Source: Pelomonas sp. SE-A7
Lineage (GTDB): Bacteria > Pseudomonadota > Gammaproteobacteria > Burkholderiales > Burkholderiaceae_C
Length of the DNA stretch: 64,000 nucleotides
Assembly: GCF_030345705.1 (NCBI RefSeq)
Contig: NZ_JAUASW010000001.1
Location: 1,488,001 to 1,552,000, forward strand
Direction: 5' to 3'
A program made the position numbers and the translations under genes. Under the pieces are notes generated by a model. It saw only the letters and a list, made by a program, of their open reading frames with translations. It was not told the DNA's origin and searched no databases. Positions within the stretch are counted from its first letter, which is position 1. Each line of letters begins with the position of its first letter. Shown here piece by piece: positions 27,138-36,203 of the stretch.

Positions 27138-27621
27138 AGGCCGTCAGCAGGCAGACGGCTCGCGCCTCGATGGCGCGGCCCTCGCCGACCGGCCCCATCT
27201 TCTCGGCCGTCTTGGCCTTGACGTTGACCTGGCTCACCGACACGCCCAGCACCGCAGCCAGCCGCTCGCGCATGGCCGGGATATGCGGCGCCATCTTGGG
27301 TGCCTGGGCAATGATGGTGGCGTCGAGATTGCCCAGCATCCAGCCCTCGGCCTGCACACGGCGATAGGCCTCGGCCAGCAGGACCATGGAATCGGCACCC
27401 TTGAACTCGGCCGCCGTGTCGGGGAACAGCTTGCCGATGTCGCCCAGCGCCGCGGCGCCCAGCAGGGCGTCGGTGATCGCATGAGCCAGGGCATCGGCGT
27501 CGGAATGGCCCAGCAGGCCATGCGAATGCGGAATCGTCACGCCGCCCAGGATCAGCGGGCGGCCGGTGACCAGCTGGTGGGTGTCCCAGCCCTCGCCGAT
27601 ACGGATGTTCAGGGTCGTCAT
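27115..27621 (-). CDS. ispF: 2-C-methyl-D-erythritol 2,4-cyclodiphosphate synthase
   Basis: Fifth enzyme of the MEP isoprenoid pathway. The protein has 168 residues, the usual size. Metal ligands are in GEGWDTHQL near the N-terminus and in the HSDADAL segment. The downstream motifs GDIGKLFPDT and VNVKAKTAEKMGPVGEGRAIEA are diagnostic. It follows ispD with a two-base gap on the same strand, so the pair is certainly one operon. Confidence 0.97.
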   Translation of the reverse strand: MTTLNIRIGEGWDTHQLVTGRPLILGGVTIPHSHGLLGHSDADALAHAITDALLGAAALGDIGKLFPDTAAEFKGADSMVLLAEAYRRVQAEGWMLGNLDATIIAQAPKMAPHIPAMRERLAAVLGVSVSQVNVKAKTAEKMGPVGEGRAIEARAVCLLTAFSSPVSV

Positions 27622-27623
27622 CT

Positions 27624-28337
27624 TCAGCGCGTCCTCAGCAGTCGCTCGGCCAGGGCGAAGTCGGCCGGCCAGGTGAGCTTGAAATTTTCCAGCGGAGCGG
27701 CCACCAGCAGCGGGCGGTGGCCCAGGGCCTCGATGGCGCTGGCTTCGTCGGTGACGGCAGCGCCTGCAGCCGCCAATGCCGGGCGCAGCAGGCCCAGGCG
27801 GAACATCTGCGGCGTCTGGGCCGCCCATTTGCCGCTGCGGTCCAGCGTGGCACGAACTCGGTTCTGGTCCGCATCCTTGAGCGTGTCGGCCAATGGCAGG
27901 GCCAGCAGTCCGCCGACCTCGTCGTCGGCACAGGCCGCTATCAGTTGCTCGACCCATTCCGGCCGCAAGAGGCAGCGCGCCGCGTCGTGGACCAGCACCC
28001 AGTCCTGCGGCTGGGCGCCGCGGGCCACAAGTTCCTGCAATCCATTGGCCACGGTCTCGGCTCGCGAGGCACCACCACAGCGGGCGATCCAGCGGCGCTC
28101 GCCCTCGCCATGCTGCGGCAGGGCTGCGGCGTATTGATCGTCGTCGGGAGAGAGCACAACCAGGGTCGCCACCAGGGCCTCGACCCGTTCCAGCGCGTCC
28201 AGCGTGTGGGCCATCATGGCCTGGCCGGCCAGCGGCACGTACTGCTTGGGCCTATCGGCCCCGGAGCGTGCGCCAACGCCGGCGGCCGGCACCAGCGCAT
28301 AGCAGCGCGGCAACTGGCCGATGGTGTAGTGATTCAT
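27624..28337 (-). CDS. ispD: 2-C-methyl-D-erythritol 4-phosphate cytidylyltransferase
   Basis: Third enzyme of the MEP pathway; transfers CMP to methylerythritol phosphate. The protein has 237 residues. The nucleotide-binding loop is PAAGVGARSGADRPKQYVPLAG, followed by VLVHDAARCLL and the TPQMFRLGLL segment with VTDEASAIEALG. It is divergent from the RlmN-like gene with 46 bases between starts and leads directly into ispF. Confidence 0.96.
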   Translation of the reverse strand: MNHYTIGQLPRCYALVPAAGVGARSGADRPKQYVPLAGQAMMAHTLDALERVEALVATLVVLSPDDDQYAAALPQHGEGERRWIARCGGASRAETVANGLQELVARGAQPQDWVLVHDAARCLLRPEWVEQLIAACADDEVGGLLALPLADTLKDADQNRVRATLDRSGKWAAQTPQMFRLGLLRPALAAAGAAVTDEASAIEALGHRPLLVAAPLENFKLTWPADFALAERLLRTR

Positions 28338-28383
28338 CGGCCGCATTGTAGGAACAGGCCATGGGCGAAAATGCCGGCTCCCT

Positions 28384-29418
28384 ATGCAAATCGACCAGCT
28401 CCGCCAGCGCCTGCGCGCGCTGGGCGCCCTCCCCAAGCATGAACAGCGCGTGCTGCGCGACTGGGTCATGGCCCGGCCGCATGACAGCGGCCGGCGCCGG
28501 CCCGAGCATTTCCTGCCGCTGGCGGTGCGCGAAGCCCTGCCCCAGATCGACGCCGAGCTGTCGGCGCTGACCCGGCTGATCTCCGAACACGCGGGCGAGG
28601 ACGGCGAATCGGTGCGCCTGCTGGTGGGCCTGCACGACGGCCAGACGGTCGAGAGCGTGCTGCTGCCACGCGGCGGCCTGTGCGTGTCCAGCCAGGTGGG
28701 CTGTGCGGTCGGCTGCCAGTTCTGCATGACCGGCCGCGACGGCCTGATACGACAGGTCACCAGCGCGGAGATCGTCGCCCAGCTGGTGCTGGCGCGGCAA
28801 CGCCGGGCGGTCAACAAGGTCGTATTCATGGGCATGGGCGAACCGGCCCACAACCTGGAGCACGTGATGGAGGCCATCGAGCTGATGGGTACGTTGGGCA
28901 ACATCGGCCACAAGAACCTGGTGTTCTCCACCGTGGGCGACCCGCGCGTCTTCGAGCGCCTGGCCGAGGCCGGCCCGGTGCGACCGGCCCTGGCCCTGTC
29001 GCTGCACACCACCAAGCCCGAGCTGCGCCAGCAACTGCTGCCGCGCGCCCCTCGGCTGACGCCGGCCCAGATCGTCGAGGCCGGCGAGCGCTATGCCCGC
29101 GACTGCGGCTATCCGATCCAGTACCAGTGGACCTTGCTCGACGGCATCAACGACGGTGACGACGAACTGGACGGCATAGTCGCCCTGCTCAAGGGCAAGT
29201 ACGGCGTGCTCAACATGATTCCGTACAACACCAACCCGGACATGCCGTTCCGCCGTCCGAGCTGGGACAAGGCCCGCGACATTGCACGCCGGCTGCACCA
29301 GCGCGGCGTGCTCACCAAGCTGCGCGACTCGGCCGGTCAGGATGTGGATGGCGGCTGCGGGCAGTTGCGGGCACGCAGCCAGGCGGAGCCGCACCCGATA
29401 CGGTTCAGTCGCCCTTGA
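28384..29418 (+). CDS. RlmN/Cfr-family radical SAM RNA methyltransferase paralogue
   Basis: A 344-residue radical SAM enzyme. The cluster motif is CAVGCQFC (Cys107, 111, 114), with the conserved Cys100 just before it in GLCVSSQVG. The methyl-carrying Cys near residue 325 in DGGCGQLR is also present, as in RlmN and Cfr. The family methylates adenine 2503 of 23S rRNA and adenine 37 of some tRNAs. The protein is shorter than usual RlmN and lacks gene neighbours typical of housekeeping rlmN, so I call it a paralogue. The target base is uncertain. It overlaps the next, convergent gene by 14 bases. Confidence 0.85.
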   Translation: MQIDQLRQRLRALGALPKHEQRVLRDWVMARPHDSGRRRPEHFLPLAVREALPQIDAELSALTRLISEHAGEDGESVRLLVGLHDGQTVESVLLPRGGLCVSSQVGCAVGCQFCMTGRDGLIRQVTSAEIVAQLVLARQRRAVNKVVFMGMGEPAHNLEHVMEAIELMGTLGNIGHKNLVFSTVGDPRVFERLAEAGPVRPALALSLHTTKPELRQQLLPRAPRLTPAQIVEAGERYARDCGYPIQYQWTLLDGINDGDDELDGIVALLKGKYGVLNMIPYNTNPDMPFRRPSWDKARDIARRLHQRGVLTKLRDSAGQDVDGGCGQLRARSQAEPHPIRFSRP

Positions 29419-29923
29419 CCTGCACACGCAGCAGCTGGAAGTTCACGGCCTGACCGGCCTGGTTCAGCACCACGATGCGGGCGTTGTTGTTGTTGGCTCC
29501 GACCTTGAGCACGCGCTTGCCGGCGGTGCGGTCGGAATCCCTGCAGCTCAGCTGCTTGTCGTCGACCTTGCCATCGGCCCGCGTGGGAGCCGGTGGTGCC
29601 GTGGCGCAGTCCAGCGGCTTGCCGTGCTGGGCCATGGCCTTGAGGTAGAAACCGGCGATGGAGTCCAGGCTGTCGTTGCTGGCGAACTTGCGCAAATGCA
29701 GCTTGACGCCAAAGGCACCGGCCCACAGGCCCATGCTCAGCGCCGCCGAGTCCTGCTCCTTGTCCTGCTGGGGAACGGCCCCCGGGTAGTCCGGCAGGCC
29801 GATCTCGGCCAGGGTCGCGTCCTTGCGGAATTCGGCACCGAGCTTGAAACCCTTGTCTTCGGCCACGGCCGACAGGCACAGGCCGGCGGCCAGCAATGCG
29901 GTCAGGAATCGAGTCTTGTTCAT
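29405..29923 (-). CDS. Exported hypothetical protein
   Basis: A 172-residue protein with a signal peptide (MNKTRFLTALLAAGLC, cleavage near AVAED). I do not recognise the mature domain. It contains GLPDYPGAVPQQDKEQDSAAL, which is reminiscent of proteins that begin with a proline-rich periplasmic segment. Two later cysteines (DCATAP and SCRDSD) could form a disulfide. The rest is a mixed alpha/beta sequence with conserved-looking FASNDSLDSIAGFYLKAM. It is divergent from nothing and shares its 3' end with the RlmN-like gene. Confidence 0.7.
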   Translation of the reverse strand: MNKTRFLTALLAAGLCLSAVAEDKGFKLGAEFRKDATLAEIGLPDYPGAVPQQDKEQDSAALSMGLWAGAFGVKLHLRKFASNDSLDSIAGFYLKAMAQHGKPLDCATAPPAPTRADGKVDDKQLSCRDSDRTAGKRVLKVGANNNNARIVVLNQAGQAVNFQLLRVQVKGD

Positions 29924-30031
29924 CAGGTTCTCCTCAACGAAAGAAGGCATGAACAGACTCTAAGCAAGCCCGCCGAGACCACCCAACGGCTTGCGACAGT
30001 CCGCACGATGGGCGGCCTGGAATGCACAGCC

Positions 30032-31810
30032 TCAGCCGGCCTTTCCCTTCTGCTTGCCGACCCAGTCGCGCACCAGCTCGCCCAGCACGCTCATGGGCAC
30101 CTGGCCCGAGGTCAGGATCAGGCGGTGGAAGGCCTTGATGTCGAAGCGGGCGCCCAGCGCAGCCTCGGCCTCGCGGCGCAGCTTGCTGATCTCGAACTGG
30201 CCGATCTTGTAGCCCAGGGCCTGGCCCGGCATCACGATGTAGCGCTCGACCTCGGCCACCACGTCGCTCTCGGCCATCGAGGAATTGGCCAGCATGTAGT
30301 CAATCGCCTTCTGGCGGCTCCAGCCCTTGTGGTGCAGGCCGGTGTCGACCACCAGGCGCATGGCGCGCAGCTGCTCGTCCGACAGGCGGCCGTACCACTG
30401 GTAGGGATCGGTGAACAGGCCCAGCTCCTTGCCCAGGCTCTCGGCATACAGGGCCCAGCCTTCCACATAGGCGGTGTACGAGGTGCCGAAGCGGCGGAAC
30501 TTGGGCAGGTCCTTGTCCTCCTGAGCTATGGCCACCTGGAAGTGGTGGCCCGGCGAGGCCTCGTGCAGCGACAGCGTCTCCATGCCGAAGATGGGCTGGG
30601 CCTTCAGGTTGAAGGTGTTGACGTAGAACACGCCGGGCCGCGAACCATCGGCCGAGGGGCTTTGATAGGAGGCGCCGGCCGCGCTCTGGGCACGGAAGGC
30701 CTCGACCTCGCGCACCTCGTAGTCGGCCTTGGGCGCGATGTCGAACAGTTTGGGTATCAGGCCGTTGATGCGCTTCTGCAGCTCGCGGTAGCCGGCCAGC
30801 AGGTCTTCGGGCTTGGTGTAGTAGTAGCGCGGGTCGTCCTGCAGGTGGACGAAGAAGGCCTTGAGGTCGCCTTGGAACTTGACCTCGCGGCGCACCGCGT
30901 CCATCTCGCCCAGGATGCGGGCCACTTCCTTCAAGCCCATCTCGTGGATCTGGTCAGGCGTGAGATTGGTGGTCGTGTTGCCGGCCGCCCGATAGGCATA
31001 CCAGGCCTTGCCGTCGGGCAGGTCGGACCAGGCGGTGCTGCTGCGGGTCTTGGCCAGGTATTCGTCGCGGACGAAGTCGTGCAGGCGCTTGTAGGCCGGC
31101 AAGACCTGGCCCTCCAGCAGGGCACGCATCTCGTTCGTCAGACGCTCGCGGTCCGCGGCCGGCACGCCCTCGGGGAAGTTCTTGATCGGGCCCCAGAACA
31201 GGCTGTCCTCGGCCTTGTCCTTGGCCAGCGCCGCCAGCTGCGGCACGACCTTCTCCATCACCGGGCGCGGCTGCACCACGCCCTTGGCCATGCCGGTGCG
31301 CATATTGGCGATCATGCCGTCGAACACCGGCGTGGCCTTGGCCAGGCGCTTGATCCAGTCCTCGTAGTCCTTGGTGGTCTTGAACGGCTGGATGGACCGG
31401 CCCGAGCCGAGCTGGGCGATGAAGCCCGGCGTCGAGCCGAACTGGTTCAGCGGCTGCATCCAGTCCGGGAAGCGATCACCGGCCAGCGACTGCTTCAGGT
31501 TGCGTTCGAGGATGGCGTAGGACAGCTTGTCCTTGTCGTCGAGCTTGGCTCGCTTGAAGCCCTGCAGCTGCTTCAGCTGGGCCTGGGTGTAGCGCTTGCT
31601 CTCGGCGCGCCAGGCGGCCGTGGTGGTGTCGGGCAGCTGGTCGTTGTAGCGCGGGTCACCCAGCGAGGTCGCGAGGATGGGCGAGCGCTTGAGCTGCTCT
31701 TCCCAGCTGCTGTCCAGCCATTTGTGGAAGCGTTCGCCTTCGGTCGGCGCGGCGGCAACGGCCGCAATCGCGGTCAGGGCAAAAGGAAGGGCGGCAATCA
31801 GAGGGCGCAT
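30032..31810 (-). CDS. DUF885 family metallopeptidase-like protein, exported
   Basis: A 592-residue protein with a signal peptide cut near VAAAPTEG. The DUF885 hallmarks are the metal-binding-like segment SLHEASPGHHFQVAIAQE near residue 380, then TAYVEGWALYAESLGKELG. These sit where M32/M3-like peptidases place HExxH; the motif here is HEASPGHH, as in other DUF885 members. A periplasmic peptidase is therefore likely, but activity is unproven. The start chosen at ATG 31810 gives a clean signal peptide. It is divergent from mfd (127 bases). Confidence 0.88.
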   Translation of the reverse strand: MRPLIAALPFALTAIAAVAAAPTEGERFHKWLDSSWEEQLKRSPILATSLGDPRYNDQLPDTTTAAWRAESKRYTQAQLKQLQGFKRAKLDDKDKLSYAILERNLKQSLAGDRFPDWMQPLNQFGSTPGFIAQLGSGRSIQPFKTTKDYEDWIKRLAKATPVFDGMIANMRTGMAKGVVQPRPVMEKVVPQLAALAKDKAEDSLFWGPIKNFPEGVPAADRERLTNEMRALLEGQVLPAYKRLHDFVRDEYLAKTRSSTAWSDLPDGKAWYAYRAAGNTTTNLTPDQIHEMGLKEVARILGEMDAVRREVKFQGDLKAFFVHLQDDPRYYYTKPEDLLAGYRELQKRINGLIPKLFDIAPKADYEVREVEAFRAQSAAGASYQSPSADGSRPGVFYVNTFNLKAQPIFGMETLSLHEASPGHHFQVAIAQEDKDLPKFRRFGTSYTAYVEGWALYAESLGKELGLFTDPYQWYGRLSDEQLRAMRLVVDTGLHHKGWSRQKAIDYMLANSSMAESDVVAEVERYIVMPGQALGYKIGQFEISKLRREAEAALGARFDIKAFHRLILTSGQVPMSVLGELVRDWVGKQKGKAG

Positions 31811-31937
31811 CGCGAAGACTCCGTTCGTGGCGGATGAAGGACAAGCGGGCCGGATCATAAAGGTCGATCAAGGGCCGCCCTCCCTACAATGCGGCCAGGC
31901 CCCGTCTCGGGGCTGTTGTCATTTGTGCCTACGCCCC

Positions 31938-34900
31938 ATGCAGCTGCCCCAGATCGCTCCCGGCAAGAAGTTCTCCCAGCCTCGCCCGACCGGATCGGCC
32001 GACGCCCTGCTGCTGGCCCGCTTCTGCCTGCAGCAGCGCGAGGCCGGCCGCCTGGCCGCCGTCATCACGGCCGAGCCGGGCGACACCCAAAGGCTCGAGG
32101 ACGAGCTGAAGTTCTTCGCCCCCGAGCTGCGCGTCGCCGTGTTCCCGGACTGGGAAACCCTGCCCTACGACAGCTTCAGCCCCCACCAGGACCTGATCTC
32201 CGAGCGCCTGGCCACGCTGTGGCGCGTGCTGCAGGCCGAGGGCAAGGCGGCCGATCAACGGGATGTGGACGTGGTGCTGCTGCCCGCCACCACCGCCCTC
32301 ACCCGGCTCGCCCCGCCTTCCTTCCTCGCCGCCACCACCTTCAACTTCAAGCAGAAGCAGCGCCTCGACGAAGCCTCGCTGAAGTCGCAGCTGACCCTGG
32401 GCGGCTACAGCCACGTCAGCCAGGTGGTCTCGCCCGGCGAATACGCGGTGCGCGGCGGCCTGATCGACCTGTTCCCCATGGGCTCCAGCGTGCCCTACCG
32501 CGTGGACCTGTTCGGCGACGAGGTCGATTCGATCCGCACCTTCGACCCCGACACCCAGCGCAGCCTCTACCCGGTGCCCGAGGTGCGGCTGCTGCCGGGC
32601 CGCGAGTTCCCGATGGACGAGGCCTCGCGCAAGGCCTTCCGCGCCCGCTGGCGCGAGAAGATGGACGGCGACCCGACCCGCTCGCGCATCTACAAGGACC
32701 TGGACACCGGCCTGGCCACGGCCGGCATCGAGTACTACCTGCCGATCTTTTTCGAGCAGTGCGCGTCTATCTTCGACTTCCTCGACGACGACTGCGGCCT
32801 GGCCCTGCATGGTGAGGTGGACGAGGCGATCCAGCGCTTCTGGCTTGATACCCGCGAGCGCCACCGCTTCCTGCAGCACGACCCGGAACGGCCCATCCTG
32901 CCGCCCGAGGAGATCTTCCTCAAGGTCGAGGAGTTCTTCTCGCTGACCCATGTCCATCCGGTGCTGACCGTGCGCGGCGCCGAGCCGGTGGACTATGCAC
33001 GGCCCCTGCCCGATGTCTCGGTCGAGCGCGGCGCGCAGGAGCCTCTTTCCCGCCTCGCGACCCATCTCAAGTCCACGACCCACCGCGTGCTGCTGCTGGC
33101 CGAAAGCGAAGGCCGGCGCGAGAGCCTTCTGGAGCTGCTGCGCGACAACAAGATAGACCCGCCCTCGGTCAAGGACCTGACGGAGTTCGAGGCCTCGGGC
33201 GAGAAGTTCGCCATCATGGCGGCGCCACTCGCGGCCGGCTTCTTCTGGCGGGAGGAAGGCAGAGAGCTGCAGCTCTTCACCGAGACCGAGCTCTTTGCCA
33301 CCACGCCGACCACACGCCGGCGCCGCAAGCAGGAGCAGGTCAGCGACGTCAATGCGCTGATCAAGGACCTCAGCGAACTCAAGGTCGGCGACCCGGTCGT
33401 GCACCTGAACCACGGCATTGGCCGCTACCAGGGCCTGATCAACATCGACCTGGGCGACGGGCCCAGCGAATTCCTGCACCTGGAATACGCCGACAAGGCC
33501 ACGCTCTACGTGCCGGTGGCCCAGCTGCACCTGATCAGCCGCTACACCGGCGTCTCGCCCGACGAGGCGCCGCTGCACAAGCTGGGCTCGGGTCAATGGG
33601 AAAAGGCCAAGCGCAAGGCCGCGGAGCAGGTGCGCGACACGGCGGCCGAACTGCTCAACCTCTATGCCCGCCGGGCGGCCCGCGAAGGCCATGCCTTCCG
33701 CTATTCGCCGCATGACTACGAGGCCTTCGCCGCCTCGTTCGGCTTCGAGGAAACGCCCGACCAGCGCGCCGCCATCCATGCCGTGGTGCAGGACATGATC
33801 AGCCCCAAGCCCATGGACCGCCTGGTCTGCGGCGACGTGGGCTTCGGCAAGACCGAGGTGGCGCTGCGTGCCGCCTTCGTGGCGGTGATGGGCGGCAAGC
33901 AGGTGGCCCTGCTGGCGCCGACCACGCTGCTGGCCGAACAGCATTTCCAGAACATCTCCGACCGCTTCGGCCGCTGGCCGATCAAGGTGGCCGAGATGAG
34001 CCGCTTCCGCTCGGCCAAGGAGATCAAGGCCGCGATGGAAGGCCTGGCCGACGGCACCATAGACATCGTGATCGGCACGCACAAGCTGCTGTCCAGCGAG
34101 GTCAAGTTCGCGCGTCTGGGCCTCTTGGTGATCGACGAAGAACACCGCTTCGGCGTGCGCCACAAGGAGGCGATGAAAGCCATGCGCGCCGAGGTGGACG
34201 TGCTGACGCTGACCGCTACGCCGATACCGCGCACGCTCGGCATGGCGCTGGAAGGCCTGCGCGACCTCAGCGTCATCGCCACTGCGCCGCAGCGCCGTCT
34301 GGCGATCAAGACCTTCGTCCGCAGCGAGAACAGCGGCACCATCCGCGAGGCCGTGCTGCGCGAGCTCAAGCGCGGCGGCCAGGTCTACTTCCTGCACAAC
34401 GAGGTCGAGACCATAGAGAACCGCAAGCTCAAGCTGGAGGAGCTGCTGCCCGAGGCGCGCATAGTCGTCGCCCACGGCCAGATGCCCGAACGCGAGCTGG
34501 AGCGGGTGATGCGCGAGTTCGTGACCGGCAAGCACAACGTGCTGCTGTGCTCCACCATCATCGAGACCGGCATCGACGTGCCCAGCGCCAACACCATCCT
34601 GATCAGCCGCGCCGACAAGTTCGGCCTGGCCCAGCTGCACCAGCTGCGCGGCCGGGTCGGCCGCTCGCACCACCAGGCCTATGCCTATCTGATGGTGCCC
34701 GACGTGGAAGGCCTGACCAAGCAGGCGGCCCAGCGACTGGAGGCGATCCAGAACATGGAAGAGCTGGGTTCGGGCTTCTACCTGGCCATGCACGACCTGG
34801 AGATCCGCGGTGCCGGCGAGGTGCTGGGCGAGAACCAGAGCGGCAACATGATGGAGGTCGGCTTCCAGCTCTACAACGACATGCTGGCCGAGGCGGTGCG

Positions 34901-35399
34901 CTCCTTGAAGGCCGGCCGCGAGCCGGACCTGCTGAGCCCGCTGTCGGCCACCACCGAGATCAACCTGCATGCGCCGGCGCTTCTGCCCGATGCCTATTGC
35001 GGCGACGTGCATGTGCGGCTCTCGCTCTACAAGCGCCTGGCCACGGCCGAGAAGCCGGAGCAGATCGACGCCATGCTGGAGGAGATCACCGACCGCTTCG
35101 GCAAGCTGCCGGCCCAGGGCCAGACCCTGTTCGACACCCACCGCTTGCGCGTGCTGGCCAAACCCTATGGCGTGCAGAAGATAGATGCCGCGCCCACGGT
35201 GATGAACATCAACTTCCGCCCCAACCCGCCTATCGACGCGATGCGCGTGATCGAGCTGGTGCAGAAGAACCGCAACATCAAGCTGGTCGGCAACGACAAG
35301 CTGCGCATAGACAAGGCGCTGAGCGATCCCAAGGACCGGGCGCAGGCCATTCGTGAAGTGCTGAGGCTGCTCGGCCAACCGGTGAAACAACAAGCATGA
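31938..35399 (+). CDS. mfd: Transcription-repair coupling factor Mfd
   Basis: Displaces RNA polymerase stalled at lesions and recruits UvrA. The length of 1153 residues is typical. The UvrB-homology N-terminal module runs from FPDWETLPYDSFSPHQDLISERL. An RNA polymerase interaction region lies near 470-540 (DPVVHLNHGIGRYQGL). The helicase core carries Walker A GDVGFGKTEVAL, the Walker B VIDEEHRFGV, motif III LTATPIPRTLGMAL, the RAD-loop region and QLRGRVGRSHHQAYAY. A TRCF C-terminal domain ends the protein. The stop overlaps the serB start (ATGA). Confidence 0.98.
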   Translation: MQLPQIAPGKKFSQPRPTGSADALLLARFCLQQREAGRLAAVITAEPGDTQRLEDELKFFAPELRVAVFPDWETLPYDSFSPHQDLISERLATLWRVLQAEGKAADQRDVDVVLLPATTALTRLAPPSFLAATTFNFKQKQRLDEASLKSQLTLGGYSHVSQVVSPGEYAVRGGLIDLFPMGSSVPYRVDLFGDEVDSIRTFDPDTQRSLYPVPEVRLLPGREFPMDEASRKAFRARWREKMDGDPTRSRIYKDLDTGLATAGIEYYLPIFFEQCASIFDFLDDDCGLALHGEVDEAIQRFWLDTRERHRFLQHDPERPILPPEEIFLKVEEFFSLTHVHPVLTVRGAEPVDYARPLPDVSVERGAQEPLSRLATHLKSTTHRVLLLAESEGRRESLLELLRDNKIDPPSVKDLTEFEASGEKFAIMAAPLAAGFFWREEGRELQLFTETELFATTPTTRRRRKQEQVSDVNALIKDLSELKVGDPVVHLNHGIGRYQGLINIDLGDGPSEFLHLEYADKATLYVPVAQLHLISRYTGVSPDEAPLHKLGSGQWEKAKRKAAEQVRDTAAELLNLYARRAAREGHAFRYSPHDYEAFAASFGFEETPDQRAAIHAVVQDMISPKPMDRLVCGDVGFGKTEVALRAAFVAVMGGKQVALLAPTTLLAEQHFQNISDRFGRWPIKVAEMSRFRSAKEIKAAMEGLADGTIDIVIGTHKLLSSEVKFARLGLLVIDEEHRFGVRHKEAMKAMRAEVDVLTLTATPIPRTLGMALEGLRDLSVIATAPQRRLAIKTFVRSENSGTIREAVLRELKRGGQVYFLHNEVETIENRKLKLEELLPEARIVVAHGQMPERELERVMREFVTGKHNVLLCSTIIETGIDVPSANTILISRADKFGLAQLHQLRGRVGRSHHQAYAYLMVPDVEGLTKQAAQRLEAIQNMEELGSGFYLAMHDLEIRGAGEVLGENQSGNMMEVGFQLYNDMLAEAVRSLKAGREPDLLSPLSATTEINLHAPALLPDAYCGDVHVRLSLYKRLATAEKPEQIDAMLEEITDRFGKLPAQGQTLFDTHRLRVLAKPYGVQKIDAAPTVMNINFRPNPPIDAMRVIELVQKNRNIKLVGNDKLRIDKALSDPKDRAQAIREVLRLLGQPVKQQA

Positions 35400-36088
35400 C
35401 AACCCTGGTCACTCAAGGCTTCACGCCGCCGCTGCGCCTGGCGGATTTCCGCCTGGCGGCCTTCGACATGGACTCGACCCTGATCAACATCGAGTGCATC
35501 GATGAGATCGCGGCCGCGGCCGGCAAGAAGAAGGAAGTCGCGGCCATCACCGAGGCGGCGATGCGTGGCGAGATCACCGACTTCAAGGACAGCCTGCGCC
35601 GCCGCCTGACCCTGCTCAAGGGCGTGCCGGTTTCGGCGCTGGAACAGGTGCTCAAGGAACGGCTGCAATTCAACCCCGGTGCCCGCGAGCTCTGCGCGGC
35701 GCTGAAGGCGGCCGGGCTCAAGCTGGTCCTCGTCTCGGGCGGCTTCACCTTCTTCACCCGCTTCGTTGCGGCCGAGCTGGGCATGGACTACGTGCGCAGC
35801 AACGAGCTGGAGATCGTTGACGGCCAGCTCACGGGCGGCCTGGTGTTGCAGGCCTGGGGCGAGATCTGCGACGGCGAGGAAAAGCGCCGCATGCTCCTGC
35901 AATGCGCGGCCGAGATCGGCGCCCTGCCCTCGCAGTGCATCGCCGTCGGCGACGGTGCCAACGACCTGCCGATGATGGGTGCGGCCGGGCTCTCGGTGGC
36001 CTTCCATGCCAAGCCCAAGGTGCGCGAGCAGGCCATGGTGGCGATCAACGAGGGCGGCCTGGACCGGCTGTTCGAAGTGCTGCGCTGA
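35396..36088 (+). CDS. serB: Phosphoserine phosphatase
   Basis: Last step of serine synthesis: hydrolysis of phosphoserine. A 230-residue HAD hydrolase with the catalytic DxD motif AFDMDSTLINIECIDEIA (nucleophile Asp near residue 24), motif II Ser in LVSGGFTFFT, Lys in PKVRE, and motif III GDGANDLPMMGAAG. The N-terminal ACT domain seen in some SerB proteins is absent, so this is the short form. Translationally coupled to mfd. Confidence 0.95.
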   Translation: MTTLVTQGFTPPLRLADFRLAAFDMDSTLINIECIDEIAAAAGKKKEVAAITEAAMRGEITDFKDSLRRRLTLLKGVPVSALEQVLKERLQFNPGARELCAALKAAGLKLVLVSGGFTFFTRFVAAELGMDYVRSNELEIVDGQLTGGLVLQAWGEICDGEEKRRMLLQCAAEIGALPSQCIAVGDGANDLPMMGAAGLSVAFHAKPKVREQAMVAINEGGLDRLFEVLR

Positions 36089-36203
36089 CGCAGCGCATGC
36101 CATTCATGTCGCCGGATCGGCCAGTCGCCGATTGACCGGCCTCCCGCCATGCCAGGGCGGGCACATTCGCGGCACTTCAAGCAAACCCCGAGGGGCCGCC
36201 GAC

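Noticed and set aside
31929..35402. 1157-codon minus-strand frame opposite mfd
   Set aside because: Exact antisense shadow of mfd with no recognisable domain; mfd has all its motifs in the other direction.
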